From Anaerolineales bacterium (GTDB lineage Bacteria > Chloroflexota > Anaerolineae > Anaerolineales > UBA11579): a stretch of 64,000 bases of DNA. This document shows positions 1-8,226 of this stretch, one piece after another. The stretch is from assembly GCA_026129255.1 (NCBI GenBank), contig JAHCIJ010000003.1, positions 372,001-436,000 of the forward strand. Direction: 5' to 3'. Every line of letters starts with the position of its first letter. Positions within the stretch are counted from its first letter, which is position 1. A model generated the notes under the pieces. That model was not told where the DNA came from. It saw nothing but the letters and a program-made list of their open reading frames with translations, and did no database searches. The translations under genes and the position numbers were made by a program.

Positions 1-141
1 TCACGCAATATTCCGGAGATCCGCACGCCCATGCCGGGCTTGTACTTCGCCAGCATGAGCCAGGTCTATCCCTGGGACCGCGGCACCAACTTTGCCGTAG
101 AGATCGGCCGCAAAGCTGCCGCGTTGATCTTGGGAGAATAA
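1..141 (+). CDS. C-terminal fragment of an NAD(P)/FAD-dependent oxidoreductase (partial)
   Basis: An open frame enters from the left edge and ends at the TAA at 139-141, giving about 46 residues. The tail contains TPMPGLYFASMSQVYPWDRG followed by NFAVEIGRKAAALIL. This is the usual closing segment of protoporphyrinogen-oxidase-like or amine-oxidase-like flavoproteins, where the G-L-Y-(F/L)-A and DRGTN-A-x-x-x-G-R-K pattern completes the FAD site. The family call rests only on this segment, so the substrate cannot be given. The next gene starts 12 bp downstream on the same strand and may be co-transcribed. Confidence 0.6.
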   Translation, partial: SRNIPEIRTPMPGLYFASMSQVYPWDRGTNFAVEIGRKAAALILGE

Positions 142-153
142 AGCCGGGATTGT

Positions 154-660
154 ATGCAAGAAGCCATTCGCCTGCAGATCGATGTGAAGGCGTCGCCAGA
201 GCAAGTGTGGGATGCGTGGGCTACGGAGCAAGGTGCGCGCTCCTTCTTTGCGCCTGAGTGCAAGGTGGTTGCGCAACCGGGTGGCGCCTACGAGATGTAT
301 TTCAACATGGACGTTGCGCCAGGTTTGCGCGGCGGCGAGGGGATGGTGTTCTTGGCCCTGGAGCGGCCAAGCATACTCTCATTCACATGGAACGCACCGC
401 CAGAATTGATGGAGGTGCGTGAGCAGCGCACGCATGTTACCGTGCGCCTGGCTGCACTGGAAGATGGGCGCACGCGGGTGTACTTTTGTGAAGATGGCTT
501 TGGTGTGGGTGAGCACTGGCAGAAGCGTATCGAATATTTCCGCCATGCCTGGGGCAAGGTGGTGCTCCCGCGCTTGGCCTACCGCTTTGATGTCGGGCCG
601 CTGGACTGGGAAAATATGCCTGATGTAAGTAGCTACATCAATCAGGTCGCTGAGTACTAG
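154..660 (+). CDS. SRPBCC (START/AHSA1-like) domain protein
   Basis: 168 residues. The N-terminus (IRLQIDVKASPEQVWDAWAT) is the typical first strand and helix of the SRPBCC helix-grip fold. A central FTW segment and the late HWQKRIEYFRHAWGKVVLPRL helix match AHSA1-like members. These are small soluble proteins that bind hydrophobic ligands or assist folding, and the ligand here is unknown. It follows the flavoprotein tail by 12 bp, so a two-gene unit is likely. It converges on the minus-strand lipoprotein gene that ends at 662, leaving almost no room for a terminator. Confidence 0.75.
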   Translation: MQEAIRLQIDVKASPEQVWDAWATEQGARSFFAPECKVVAQPGGAYEMYFNMDVAPGLRGGEGMVFLALERPSILSFTWNAPPELMEVREQRTHVTVRLAALEDGRTRVYFCEDGFGVGEHWQKRIEYFRHAWGKVVLPRLAYRFDVGPLDWENMPDVSSYINQVAEY

Positions 661-661
661 G

Positions 662-2512
662 CTACGGGCACAAACTGCCGTAGCCGTAGCGCTCGATATT
701 TTGCAGCAGGCGCTCGCCTGCATCCAGATTCTCAAGACCACAGAAGTCTGCGCGGGCAGCCACCACGCTGTACGGCGCGGCCAAAGGCAGCACTGGCAAT
801 TGCTGCGTAAAGATGCTGTGCGCGGTCTGCTGGGCCTGGCTGTAGGCAGGGTCGCTCGCCAGTGTGTTGAGCGCGGTGTGGCAGGCGGCATCAAACTCGG
901 CGTTTTGCCAGCCACTCACGTTCCAGCCGCCCCAGCCATAGCGGCTTGTGTTCCAGTTGGCGCCGGGCACGGCTTCTCCCAGAAATAGATAGCAAGCCGG
1001 TAGCTCGCCGTATGGCCAGGCAAACAGCGCCAGGTCAAAATTGCGCCCGAATACCGTGCTTTGTGGGCCGGTAGCGAAGAGTTCTTCGGCGGGCAGGCTC
1101 TCGATGCTTGCCAAAACTCCGCAATCGGCCAGGTTGGCCAGTACTTGCTGCGCCACAGCCAGCTCCTGTGCGTCATCGCTGACCGCCAGGCGTACTTCAA
1201 AGGCCTGGCCAAAGATGGCCCCAGCGAAGCTTTGGCTGCGACGGATGCCATCTTCGCTGGTGATCCAGCCCAGCGCATCCAGGCTGGCATTGGCCGCAGC
1301 TGGGTCATAGGCAGGCAGGCTGCTCTCCGCGTTGGCATACGGGCTGCTGTTGGGCAAGTAGCTGATGGCCGGAGCCGCGTTCAGTGCGCTTGCAATGCTC
1401 TGGCGGTCAATACATTGGGCCAAGGCTGTGCGCATGGCTGCATCGCCAAAATAGTCTGGGCGGTCAGCATAGACGTTGAAGCCATCCTCGTAGCTTTGCG
1501 GGCGGACGCCAAAAACAAGCTGCAGCCACTGGTCTTGTGCCACCTGGCTGCCTTGCATGCTGGCCGGGTCGAAGCTGGTGAGGCCCGCCGAAGGCAACAC
1601 CAGGTCACAGCGGCCACTGGTCAGCGCAGCCGCGCTGGCTTCCGTGCCGATGAATAGAAAATTGAGCTCAGCGAACTTGCCCGGCTGGCCAGCATAGTGG
1701 CTATTGCGGGTGAGTTGAATACGCTCGCCCGCCACCCACTGCGTGACGGAATAGGCGCCCCAGCCCAGCGGGCTGCGGGCTGCCTGCTCATCGGTGAGTA
1801 GGTCAACGGCGGGCATGCCCCCTAATGTATGCTGCGGCAGCGGGTGCCAGAAGCGGCTGGCGGCTTGCGGGTCTACAAAGCCCGGCAGGCCTACCCACAC
1901 AATGGTGCGCTCATCCGCGGCGGCGTAGCTGGCGGTCTTGGCGATCAGGTCTTTGTTGCTTGGGGTAGCGGGGTCGCTGGCGACCTGGTACGAGAATAGC
2001 GAGTCGTTGGCGCTCAGCGGCGTGCCATCCGCCCAGACCAAACCAGGCTTGAGCGTGAAGGTCGTGCTGACCTGGTCCATTTGCAGCTCGCCCTCGCTGT
2101 AGAGCAGGGCGCAGTTGCCATCTTGGCAGCCGGCCGGGCGCACCCGCGCACCGGGAGCCAGGGCCACTACGTGTCCATACGCATCCACCACCAGGTCGCC
2201 CTGGCGCACTGTGACGGCTTGCACGCTGGGTTGTGGCTGGCTGTCAAACAGCACCCCTTCGGCAACAAAATTGTGCCACTCAAATGGGCCATCATAGATG
2301 GCCTGGCGCACGGCTTGTGCGCTGCTGGAGTTGTCTGCATAAATGTAGAGCGAGCTGGGTTCACTGCCCATGCATATGTTCAGAGACAGCGGGCCTTCGG
2401 GTGTGGCGGTCACTTCTGCTACGGGTGTGCTCTCGGGGGTCGCTTGGCCACAGGCCGTGGCAAGCATAGCAAGCAGAGTAAGTGTAAAAACGAGGGGAAG
2501 GGTACGAGGCAT
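662..2512 (-). CDS. Peptide/solute ABC-transporter substrate-binding lipoprotein (SBP family 5)
   Basis: 616 residues. The chosen start gives a lipoprotein signal (MPRTLPLVFTLTLLAMLATAC) with Cys at the lipobox; an upstream in-frame start would bury the signal. The body has family 5 features: TFTLKPGLVWADGTPLSANDS, then LTRNSHYAG, and later DRPDYFGDAAMRTALAQCID. It should bind a peptide or similar solute at the outer face of the membrane. No permease or ATPase gene is adjacent, so it is an orphan binding protein or uses a transporter encoded elsewhere. A TATAAT box lies 6 nt upstream of the ATG, which suggests a leaderless transcript. Confidence 0.85.
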   Translation of the reverse strand: MPRTLPLVFTLTLLAMLATACGQATPESTPVAEVTATPEGPLSLNICMGSEPSSLYIYADNSSSAQAVRQAIYDGPFEWHNFVAEGVLFDSQPQPSVQAVTVRQGDLVVDAYGHVVALAPGARVRPAGCQDGNCALLYSEGELQMDQVSTTFTLKPGLVWADGTPLSANDSLFSYQVASDPATPSNKDLIAKTASYAAADERTIVWVGLPGFVDPQAASRFWHPLPQHTLGGMPAVDLLTDEQAARSPLGWGAYSVTQWVAGERIQLTRNSHYAGQPGKFAELNFLFIGTEASAAALTSGRCDLVLPSAGLTSFDPASMQGSQVAQDQWLQLVFGVRPQSYEDGFNVYADRPDYFGDAAMRTALAQCIDRQSIASALNAAPAISYLPNSSPYANAESSLPAYDPAAANASLDALGWITSEDGIRRSQSFAGAIFGQAFEVRLAVSDDAQELAVAQQVLANLADCGVLASIESLPAEELFATGPQSTVFGRNFDLALFAWPYGELPACYLFLGEAVPGANWNTSRYGWGGWNVSGWQNAEFDAACHTALNTLASDPAYSQAQQTAHSIFTQQLPVLPLAAPYSVVAARADFCGLENLDAGERLLQNIERYGYGSLCP

Positions 2513-2518
2513 TCGGAG

Positions 2519-2524
2519 ATTATA
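2519..2524 (-). promoter_or_regulatory. -10 box (TATAAT) for a probably leaderless SBP transcript
   Basis: On the minus strand TATAAT is followed by CTCCGA and then the ATG at 2512. A start point 6-7 nt after the box would be the A of the ATG. No Shine-Dalgarno sequence is present and no clear -35 hexamer is seen. Confidence 0.55.
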
Positions 2525-2554
2525 CAGGGCGGTAGTTTGTGCTGCTGTGCATGC

Positions 2555-2560
2555 TACAAT
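2555..2560 (+). promoter_or_regulatory. -10 box (TACAAT) for a probably leaderless exonuclease transcript
   Basis: TACAAT is followed by the 7 nt CCCGCGG and then the ATG at 2568. No Shine-Dalgarno sequence precedes the ATG. It diverges from the minus-strand box at 2519-2524; both promoters fit in a 55-bp intergenic gap. Confidence 0.5.
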
Positions 2561-2567
2561 CCCGCGG

Positions 2568-3131
2568 ATGAGCAACAGAGCGCCAGTGTATGTCTGTGTC
2601 GATGTGGAAACCGCAGGGCCAAACCCTGCAGACTATGCACTACTCTCCATCGGGGCCGCATTGGTACACGATCCACAGACCTCCTTCTACGTTGAGCTCA
2701 AGCCAGATAAGCCCGGCGAGACAGAAGAGGCAGCCCGAATTCATAACCTGGATATGGATGTGTTGGCGGAAACAGGCGTTGACGCCAAAAAGGCGCTAGA
2801 GCGTTTTGCAACCTGGGTTCAAGGGCACGCTGGCGGTGAACAACCCATCTTTGTGGCTTTTAACGCCCCCTTTGATTGGATGTATATTAACGATTACATG
2901 CACCATTATTTGGGTCACAATCCGTTTGGGCATCGGGCGCTCGATATCAAGGCCGCCTTCTTTGGCCTGCACGACACGGCCTGGATCGATACATCCTTTA
3001 TACAAGTGAACCAACACTACGGACGCAATGAAGTGCTGGATCACAATGCTGAAGAAGATGCTAGACAGGGAGCAGTCCTATTTTCCTTAATGTTGAAAGA
3101 GATGGAGGAGCGCTATGGCAAACCATTCTAA
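2568..3131 (+). CDS. DEDDh-family 3'-5' exonuclease
   Basis: 187 residues. The first exonuclease motif is VDVET (D12, E14); the second lies around FNAPFDW; the third is HNAEEDA, giving the H-x4-D spacing of the DEDDh class (DnaQ/RNase T-like). It should remove nucleotides from 3' ends using two metal ions, on DNA or RNA. The start was chosen because the frame upstream is antisense to the divergent lipoprotein and a -10 box sits 7 nt before this ATG. Its last 17 bp overlap the next gene, indicating translational coupling to a putative nucleotidyltransferase. Confidence 0.85.
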   Translation: MSNRAPVYVCVDVETAGPNPADYALLSIGAALVHDPQTSFYVELKPDKPGETEEAARIHNLDMDVLAETGVDAKKALERFATWVQGHAGGEQPIFVAFNAPFDWMYINDYMHHYLGHNPFGHRALDIKAAFFGLHDTAWIDTSFIQVNQHYGRNEVLDHNAEEDARQGAVLFSLMLKEMEERYGKPF

Positions 3132-4434
3132 GGCAGAACTGAAGCGTATTGTCGAATCAGCTCAACGCCTGGGGGTTCAGGTTAATGAGACCGAGGCGGA
3201 AAAATGGCTGGACGCCGCAGCGGCAGAGAACGGCCAGGATGACGTAGTGGTAGATGTGCGCGCCGGCGTCTTCGGCCACCGCTTGACGATGTTGGACTTC
3301 AGTCCTGAGGATCTGGAGCACTTCCGCAAGATAGGCAGGTTGGTGGAGTTTTTGGATGTGCCTGGCAAGGTGGAGACCGCCCTGGCGCTTTCAGGGTCTG
3401 CTGCGCAATCCAAGATTCAAACCTACCCAGGGGATGCAGACTACTTCGAAAGAATAAACATCATTGCGCCTACCCGCGCCGAGGCGTGCGGCGTACTGGC
3501 CGAGCTGATCCATGAAAAGGCGCTGTCTACTTTGCGTGGACCGACCTACCAGTTGGTAGAGGTCAAATTTGGGAGCTATCCACAGGCAGTGCTGCGCGAA
3601 GGGCGCGAGCTGGAGAAGGGTTCGTCCATCTCATGGAACGCCACAGAGATCCAAGCTGGCAAACTGGAGGTGCAAGACGCGGACGGCCAGCCGCTTACAC
3701 TGACCCTGGAGCAAGTTGCCGATGAGCCGGGCTGGTGCAAACTGGATTGGGTAGTGGTGGACCCGGTGCGCAAGCAACTGGTCAACGCCAGCAACATGTT
3801 GGATGTTACCTGGCAGGCGCCAGACGGCAGTATTACCCCGCTGGACGGCTACCTCGACCCTTATTTTCAGGAAGTCTATCTGGATTCCGAGTCTGTGCCG
3901 CTATTTACTAAGCTGGCCAAGCATGTGGATGCCAATGCCCTGGACGATTACGTCTATGAGCTAGAAAAGCAGGTGAAGAAGTACGTCACCAGTGAGCCCA
4001 ATTTTGGCAAAGCCGCTAAGCGTATGTACAACATCTTCCGCCTTACAGGGCGTTATGGCGACGCAGCTTTCTTGCGTGAGTTGTTTGATGAACCCGCCAC
4101 CGTGTTGTATCAGGTGTGGGCTTTGATCCGTACCATCGATGATTGTTTCCAACCGGATTCGCCCGTGGAGCTGGACTACTTGCTGGCCCAGACCGATCAA
4201 CTGATCCTGGCGGTAGTGAAAGTATTGGAAGGCCCTGAAGAGCAGGAAATTGTGCGCGAGCTGCTGCAGTTGAAAGATGTCCTCGCCCGTGAACACAAGG
4301 GTGAGCCGCTCTCCAAGAGCGCTGAAGCCGCACGCGCCGAGGTGATCAACCTGGTCAACAACTTCTACTACACGCGCATGAACGGTGTGCCCACCATCAA
4401 GGCATATATGGATGAGGTGGCGGGGCGCAGCTAG
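3115..4434 (+). CDS. Unrecognised protein with a nucleotidyltransferase-like motif
   Basis: 439 residues, soluble. I do not recognise a named family. Around residues 92-111 the sequence SGSAAQSKIQTYPGDADYFE fits the nucleotidyltransferase superfamily pattern hG[GS]-x9-13-[DE]h[DE]: G94, S95, then eleven residues, then D107 and D109. EVKFGS downstream could supply the third acidic residue. The C-terminal half (from about residue 270) is helical and charged. The start lies inside the 3' end of the exonuclease gene, so the two are co-translated and may act on the same 3' ends. The assignment to the fold is inference. The stop codon shares CTAG with the convergent gpgS-like gene. Confidence 0.6.
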   Translation: MANHSKAELKRIVESAQRLGVQVNETEAEKWLDAAAAENGQDDVVVDVRAGVFGHRLTMLDFSPEDLEHFRKIGRLVEFLDVPGKVETALALSGSAAQSKIQTYPGDADYFERINIIAPTRAEACGVLAELIHEKALSTLRGPTYQLVEVKFGSYPQAVLREGRELEKGSSISWNATEIQAGKLEVQDADGQPLTLTLEQVADEPGWCKLDWVVVDPVRKQLVNASNMLDVTWQAPDGSITPLDGYLDPYFQEVYLDSESVPLFTKLAKHVDANALDDYVYELEKQVKKYVTSEPNFGKAAKRMYNIFRLTGRYGDAAFLRELFDEPATVLYQVWALIRTIDDCFQPDSPVELDYLLAQTDQLILAVVKVLEGPEEQEIVRELLQLKDVLAREHKGEPLSKSAEAARAEVINLVNNFYYTRMNGVPTIKAYMDEVAGRS

Positions 4435-6269
4435 CTCTTGCGCGGGCGGGCACGGCCCTTCCTGTACTCTGGCAGACTGAGCATAGGCGGGCGCAGGCGC
4501 TCGTTGATCTCCTGCACATCCAGCGAGAAACGCTCGCCGGAGTAGCGGATCAGTTTCATGGTCTTGTTGACATCTTCAAGCAACTCTACGCCCTTGCGCC
4601 GCTCCAGCTTTTGGATGACGACCTGAATAATGGCGAAAGACATCATGCCCAGCGCTTCAAGGCTCTGGTTGTGATGGATGCGTTCCATGAGGTCTACTTG
4701 CCCGATGGCTGAGAGGCCATACTTTTCCAGCACGTCGATCAGCAAGCCGGTTTCGACGCCATAGCCAGAGTAGAAGGTGAGCTTCTCCAGCGCGGCGCGG
4801 CGGCCACCGTACTCGCCGGAGAGCGGCTGCACGACGCCGGAGAGCTCGGGGTAGAACAGGTTGAGCAGCGGCCGAGCGGTGAGCTCGGTCACGCGCCCGC
4901 CGCCGCCCGCAGTGAGCTGGCGGCCCACGCGTAGCGGGCGGCGGTAAAAGCCCTTGATGAATTGCAGCTCTGGGTTGACCAGCAACGGCCCCAGCAGGCC
5001 GTACACAAAGCGCGGGTCAATGTTGACGATGTCTGTATCGATCCAGGCCACAATATCGCCACGCGTGGCGTACAGGCTCTTCCACAGCGCTTCCCCTTTG
5101 CCCGCGCGTGCGCCGTACTCGGGCAGCAGTTCCTGATGAACATAAACAGGCACGTCCAGCTTTTCTGCAATGGTGCGTGTGCGGTCTGTGGAGCCAGAGT
5201 CGATCAGCACGATCTCGTCCACCAATGGCACGCGCTCCATCAGCGCTTTTTTCACCGTGCGGATCACTTTGCCAACAGTGGCCTCTTCGTTCAGCGAGGG
5301 CATGGCCAGGCTGATGGTCAGGCCTTGCTGCTCCTTGAGCGCCAAAAGGCGCTTTAGGTCAACAAATTCTTCTGCATGGTAGGTGTTCTCTGCGAACCAC
5401 TTATCCACCAATACAGAGATGGCCTTGCGGCCCGCGCTTTCGGGCAGCACGCCGGTGGGCAGCGGTTGGCTGGAGCGCACCAGGATCACGCTGCCGGCGC
5501 TTTCCTTGAGCACGCGTTGCACCGTGCGCCCGAACGAAGGCCCCGTAGCGGGTATATGCGCAGCTATACCCAGGATGGTGAGGCTGCTGCGCTTCGAGGC
5601 GTCGATGATGGAGCCCGCCGGGTCGCCGCTATCGATGTGGCGCTGTTCGATCTCTGGCAAATTTTCCAGGACGCGCTGCAAGCCGCGGAACGCCGCGTCT
5701 CGCTGGGCGGCGGTTCTGCGCGCTGAGGGTACATCCGGCGTGCGCGTGGAATGCACATGCAAGGATTGCACGCGTGCCCCGCTGGCATGCGAGAGCGTGA
5801 GCGCCAGGCGCAATGCCAGCTCGGCGAACGGGCCACCGCGCAGCGCCACCAGTATCTTGCTCAACCTGGGGGGCAGCGGGCCGCGCACCAGCGCCAGGTC
5901 ACAAGGCAGCTCGCGCAACAGGGTTTCGAGAGATATATCCAACTGTTCGAGCGCGGTGGGCCACTCCAGGATCAGCAGGTCCGGCTCTTCTTCACTAACG
6001 GTGTTGAGGAGCTCTTGCCAGGGGTTGTGCGAAACCAGCGTGCGCAGGGGCTGCGTGCTGCCCGCTGAACGCATCAGCTCGCGCAGCTGGCGCGAGGCCG
6101 CCGCGCCCGTGCTGAGAGATTCGTCGGGGTCTACCGGCACGATGCCCAGCAGCTGCGGTTTCTCGCTGGCGAGCAACTGGGCCAGCTCCAGCGGCAGCTG
6201 TGTGTTGCTGCCGTGGATCACTGGCAGCAGAATGCGGCGCAGCAGATCAGATTTGCGCGCGGCTCTCAC
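4431..6269 (-). CDS. Glucosyl-3-phosphoglycerate synthase-like GT fused to two USP domains
   Basis: 612 residues from the GTG at 6269, chosen because its GTGA overlaps the upstream glycosyltransferase stop. Residues about 1-270 hold two universal-stress-protein-like repeats (ILLPVIHGS and ILVALRGGPFAELALRLALT). Residues about 315-560 are a GT-A glycosyltransferase with SLAMPSLNEEATVGKVI, IDSGSTD and the metal-binding DTD. They also show the GpgS-type acceptor region GGGGRVTELTARPLLN and LSGEYGGRR. GpgS enzymes transfer glucose from an NDP-sugar to 3-phosphoglycerate, the first step to glucosylglycerate-type osmolytes. The USP fusion is unusual and may link activity to stress or nucleotide binding. 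Confidence 0.8.
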   Translation of the reverse strand: MRAARKSDLLRRILLPVIHGSNTQLPLELAQLLASEKPQLLGIVPVDPDESLSTGAAASRQLRELMRSAGSTQPLRTLVSHNPWQELLNTVSEEEPDLLILEWPTALEQLDISLETLLRELPCDLALVRGPLPPRLSKILVALRGGPFAELALRLALTLSHASGARVQSLHVHSTRTPDVPSARRTAAQRDAAFRGLQRVLENLPEIEQRHIDSGDPAGSIIDASKRSSLTILGIAAHIPATGPSFGRTVQRVLKESAGSVILVRSSQPLPTGVLPESAGRKAISVLVDKWFAENTYHAEEFVDLKRLLALKEQQGLTISLAMPSLNEEATVGKVIRTVKKALMERVPLVDEIVLIDSGSTDRTRTIAEKLDVPVYVHQELLPEYGARAGKGEALWKSLYATRGDIVAWIDTDIVNIDPRFVYGLLGPLLVNPELQFIKGFYRRPLRVGRQLTAGGGGRVTELTARPLLNLFYPELSGVVQPLSGEYGGRRAALEKLTFYSGYGVETGLLIDVLEKYGLSAIGQVDLMERIHHNQSLEALGMMSFAIIQVVIQKLERRKGVELLEDVNKTMKLIRYSGERFSLDVQEINERLRPPMLSLPEYRKGRARPRKS

Positions 6270-7486
6270 AGCGTCACCAGGGGCGCGAGGTGCAGGTTGT
6301 AGATCTGCTGCCAGCTGTATTGCTCCCGCACGCGGGCGCGCAGCCGCCAAACCTGGCTGGATTGCAGCGTGTTGCGAATGAGCTCGGCAACGTCTGCCGG
6401 GTTTGCTTCCGGCGAAAAGTAATAGGCCTCATCACCCCCCAACTCTTCCAGAGCGGGGATGTTGGAGCAAAATACCGGGATGCCCGCCAGCCCGGCTTCC
6501 AGCACTGGGATACCAAAGCCCTCATCCTTGCTGGGCAGGAACAATGCATCCGCCAGGTGATAAAAATCACTGATCACTTCGTCCGAGATGAAGCCATACA
6601 CATGCTCTGCCAGGAAGTGTGCGTGGCCATCCAGGTTCAATTCACTGCGGAGTTGCTTCAATGATGCGAAGTAGGCTTCGTTGGCGGGGTTGTGCGGCCC
6701 AAGCGGGCCGGTGATGAGTAGCCGCGCCTCCGGCATCTGTTTACGCAGCGCCGCCAGGCTGTGCAGCGCCAGCTCAATGTTCTTGCGCCCAGTAAGGCGT
6801 ACCGGCATCAGCAATAAGGGGCTGGCCGCCATCAGGTCAAGCGAGTTGACCAGCTCGATAGACATACGCCCCAGTTTCAGAAACAGACGCGGGCTGACGC
6901 CGTTGGGGATCACAATGATCTCTTCCGCGGGCACGTTTAAGAGTTGTGCCAGCTCGCCTTGGCGCGCCGAGGAGATAGTTACCTGGGTGGCATTCGGCCA
7001 TGGGGTGCGTAGCAGGTCCCACGGTTCGCCTGGGTGCAATTCGGCGCCGTAGCGCTCCGAGTCCCAGGCGATGTCGTGATGCCACAATACCAAGCGAGGA
7101 GCGTTGGCCCTCTGGGTTAGCTCGTACAGTGCTGTGGTCAGTGCTAGATTCTTATGCAGCGAAGCTACATTGTGGGCAAAGAGCACATCCACGCCCTCCA
7201 GGGCCTCCTCAAGGCGTGAGCGAATATCGGCAACTAAAGGATCCCACCCGGCCGGCAGCTGCCCGGTGTCCAGGGTTTGTTTGGCGGCCAGCACGCGTGA
7301 GTGGCGTGAATCCAGTAATGGGATCAGGTGCAGGGCAATACGCCGGTCAGTGGCCTGGCCGCGGCCAGCCAGGATGCGCACGGAGTGGCCAGCGGCGGCC
7401 AGCATGCGCGCATGATGGTCAATGACGCTTTCTACGCCGCCGACGATAGGCGGCGCGGTGTAGTGGAGGATGGCTACTGTACTCAT
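6266..7486 (-). CDS. Glycosyltransferase family 4-like protein
   Basis: 406 residues. The N-terminal Rossmann domain begins MSTVAILHYTAPPIVGGVE with the acceptor-side glycine loop. The C-terminal domain has the E-x7-E donor-binding motif in KDEGFGIPVLEAGLAGIPV and the preceding HFLAEHVYGFISDEVI, typical of GT4/GT-B enzymes. It probably uses an NDP-hexose; donor and acceptor are not visible. The stop overlaps the GTG of the GpgS-like gene by 3 nt, so both are translated from one message. A role in extending glucosylglycerate, or making a related glycoside, is a reasonable inference. The start avoids a 55-residue upstream extension without family similarity. Confidence 0.8.
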   Translation of the reverse strand: MSTVAILHYTAPPIVGGVESVIDHHARMLAAAGHSVRILAGRGQATDRRIALHLIPLLDSRHSRVLAAKQTLDTGQLPAGWDPLVADIRSRLEEALEGVDVLFAHNVASLHKNLALTTALYELTQRANAPRLVLWHHDIAWDSERYGAELHPGEPWDLLRTPWPNATQVTISSARQGELAQLLNVPAEEIIVIPNGVSPRLFLKLGRMSIELVNSLDLMAASPLLLMPVRLTGRKNIELALHSLAALRKQMPEARLLITGPLGPHNPANEAYFASLKQLRSELNLDGHAHFLAEHVYGFISDEVISDFYHLADALFLPSKDEGFGIPVLEAGLAGIPVFCSNIPALEELGGDEAYYFSPEANPADVAELIRNTLQSSQVWRLRARVREQYSWQQIYNLHLAPLVTL

Positions 7487-7659
7487 GGCTAATCTTGCCC
7501 ACTCAGAAGGGCGCCCCGCGCACGATGGCGCCGAGAGGGGTAGTGGATGAAGCAAATAGAGATGCCCTGATGGAAATCTGTGCCGGGCACAAGCAAAAAA
7601 AGTATAGCATCTTACGCGCTTCAGCCGCGCCCTGGATGCAATCGATAACAAAACGTTTA

Positions 7660-8205
7660 CTACGAAGTGAAAACAGGCAAGTGGCCCAATGCCACCACGT
7701 CACTCCACTTGGATGGGTCGCCCTCAGTGAAAATAGCGGCTTCTGCAACCACTTGCCCGCCAGCCTTCTCCACTACGGCGCGCATGCCTAGCTGAGTGGA
7801 GCCGGTGCTGACCACATCGTCTACCAGCGCCACGCGTTTGCCAGCGATCAGCGGCAGATCCTTGGCATCCAGGTAGAGGGTTTGGGCCGCGTTGGTGGTG
7901 ATGGAAACCGTCTCGGCGGAAATAGCTTCGCCCATGTAGGATTTGTAATTCTTGCGCAGCACCACATAGGGCTTGTGGGCTTCTTCGGCCAGGGTGTGGA
8001 TGAGCGGAATGCTCTTCGCCTCGGCGGTGAGTAGAACATCGTAGTCCGCGGCTGGCAGCCTGGCGGCCAGCTCCTTTGCGCAGGCGCGTACCAGCTCAAC
8101 ATCGCCCAGAATGTTCAGGATGGCGATCGTGACGCCAGGCGCCACCTCAAACAAGGGCAGCTCACGCGTGAGCCCGGCGACTTGGACAGTGTGAACTGTG
8201 CTCAT
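7660..8205 (-). CDS. Phosphoribosyltransferase (adenine PRT-like)
   Basis: 181 residues. The PRPP-binding motif VALVDDVVSTGST lies near residue 130 and an aromatic-basic stretch (YVVLRKNYKSYMG) upstream matches the flexible loop of adenine/xanthine PRT-type enzymes. It should form a nucleotide from a purine-like base and PRPP in the cytosol. Exact base specificity is not evident; it is shorter on the N side than xpt at 14305 and clearly distinct from it. It is transcribed divergently from the PLD-like lipoprotein through a shared ATTATAAT box 6 nt from its ATG. Confidence 0.8.
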   Translation of the reverse strand: MSTVHTVQVAGLTRELPLFEVAPGVTIAILNILGDVELVRACAKELAARLPAADYDVLLTAEAKSIPLIHTLAEEAHKPYVVLRKNYKSYMGEAISAETVSITTNAAQTLYLDAKDLPLIAGKRVALVDDVVSTGSTQLGMRAVVEKAGGQVVAEAAIFTEGDPSKWSDVVALGHLPVFTS

Positions 8206-8211
8206 GGCCTC

Positions 8212-8219
8212 ATTATAAT
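8212..8219. promoter_or_regulatory. Shared divergent -10 box (ATTATAAT) for two leaderless genes
   Basis: The 8-bp palindrome ATTATAAT contains a TATAAT on each strand. On minus the box is followed by GAGGCC and the ATG at 8205 (6 nt); on plus it is followed by GGCCTCA and the ATG at 8227 (7 nt). Both spacings place the transcription start at the start codon. The flanks GGCCTC/GAGGCC extend the palindrome. Confidence 0.6.
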
Positions 8220-8226
8220 GGCCTCA

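Noticed and set aside
5383-6381. 332-residue plus-strand frame opposite the GpgS-like gene
   Set aside because: It is a Ser/Arg-rich translation with no motif, while the minus strand has clear USP and GT domains.
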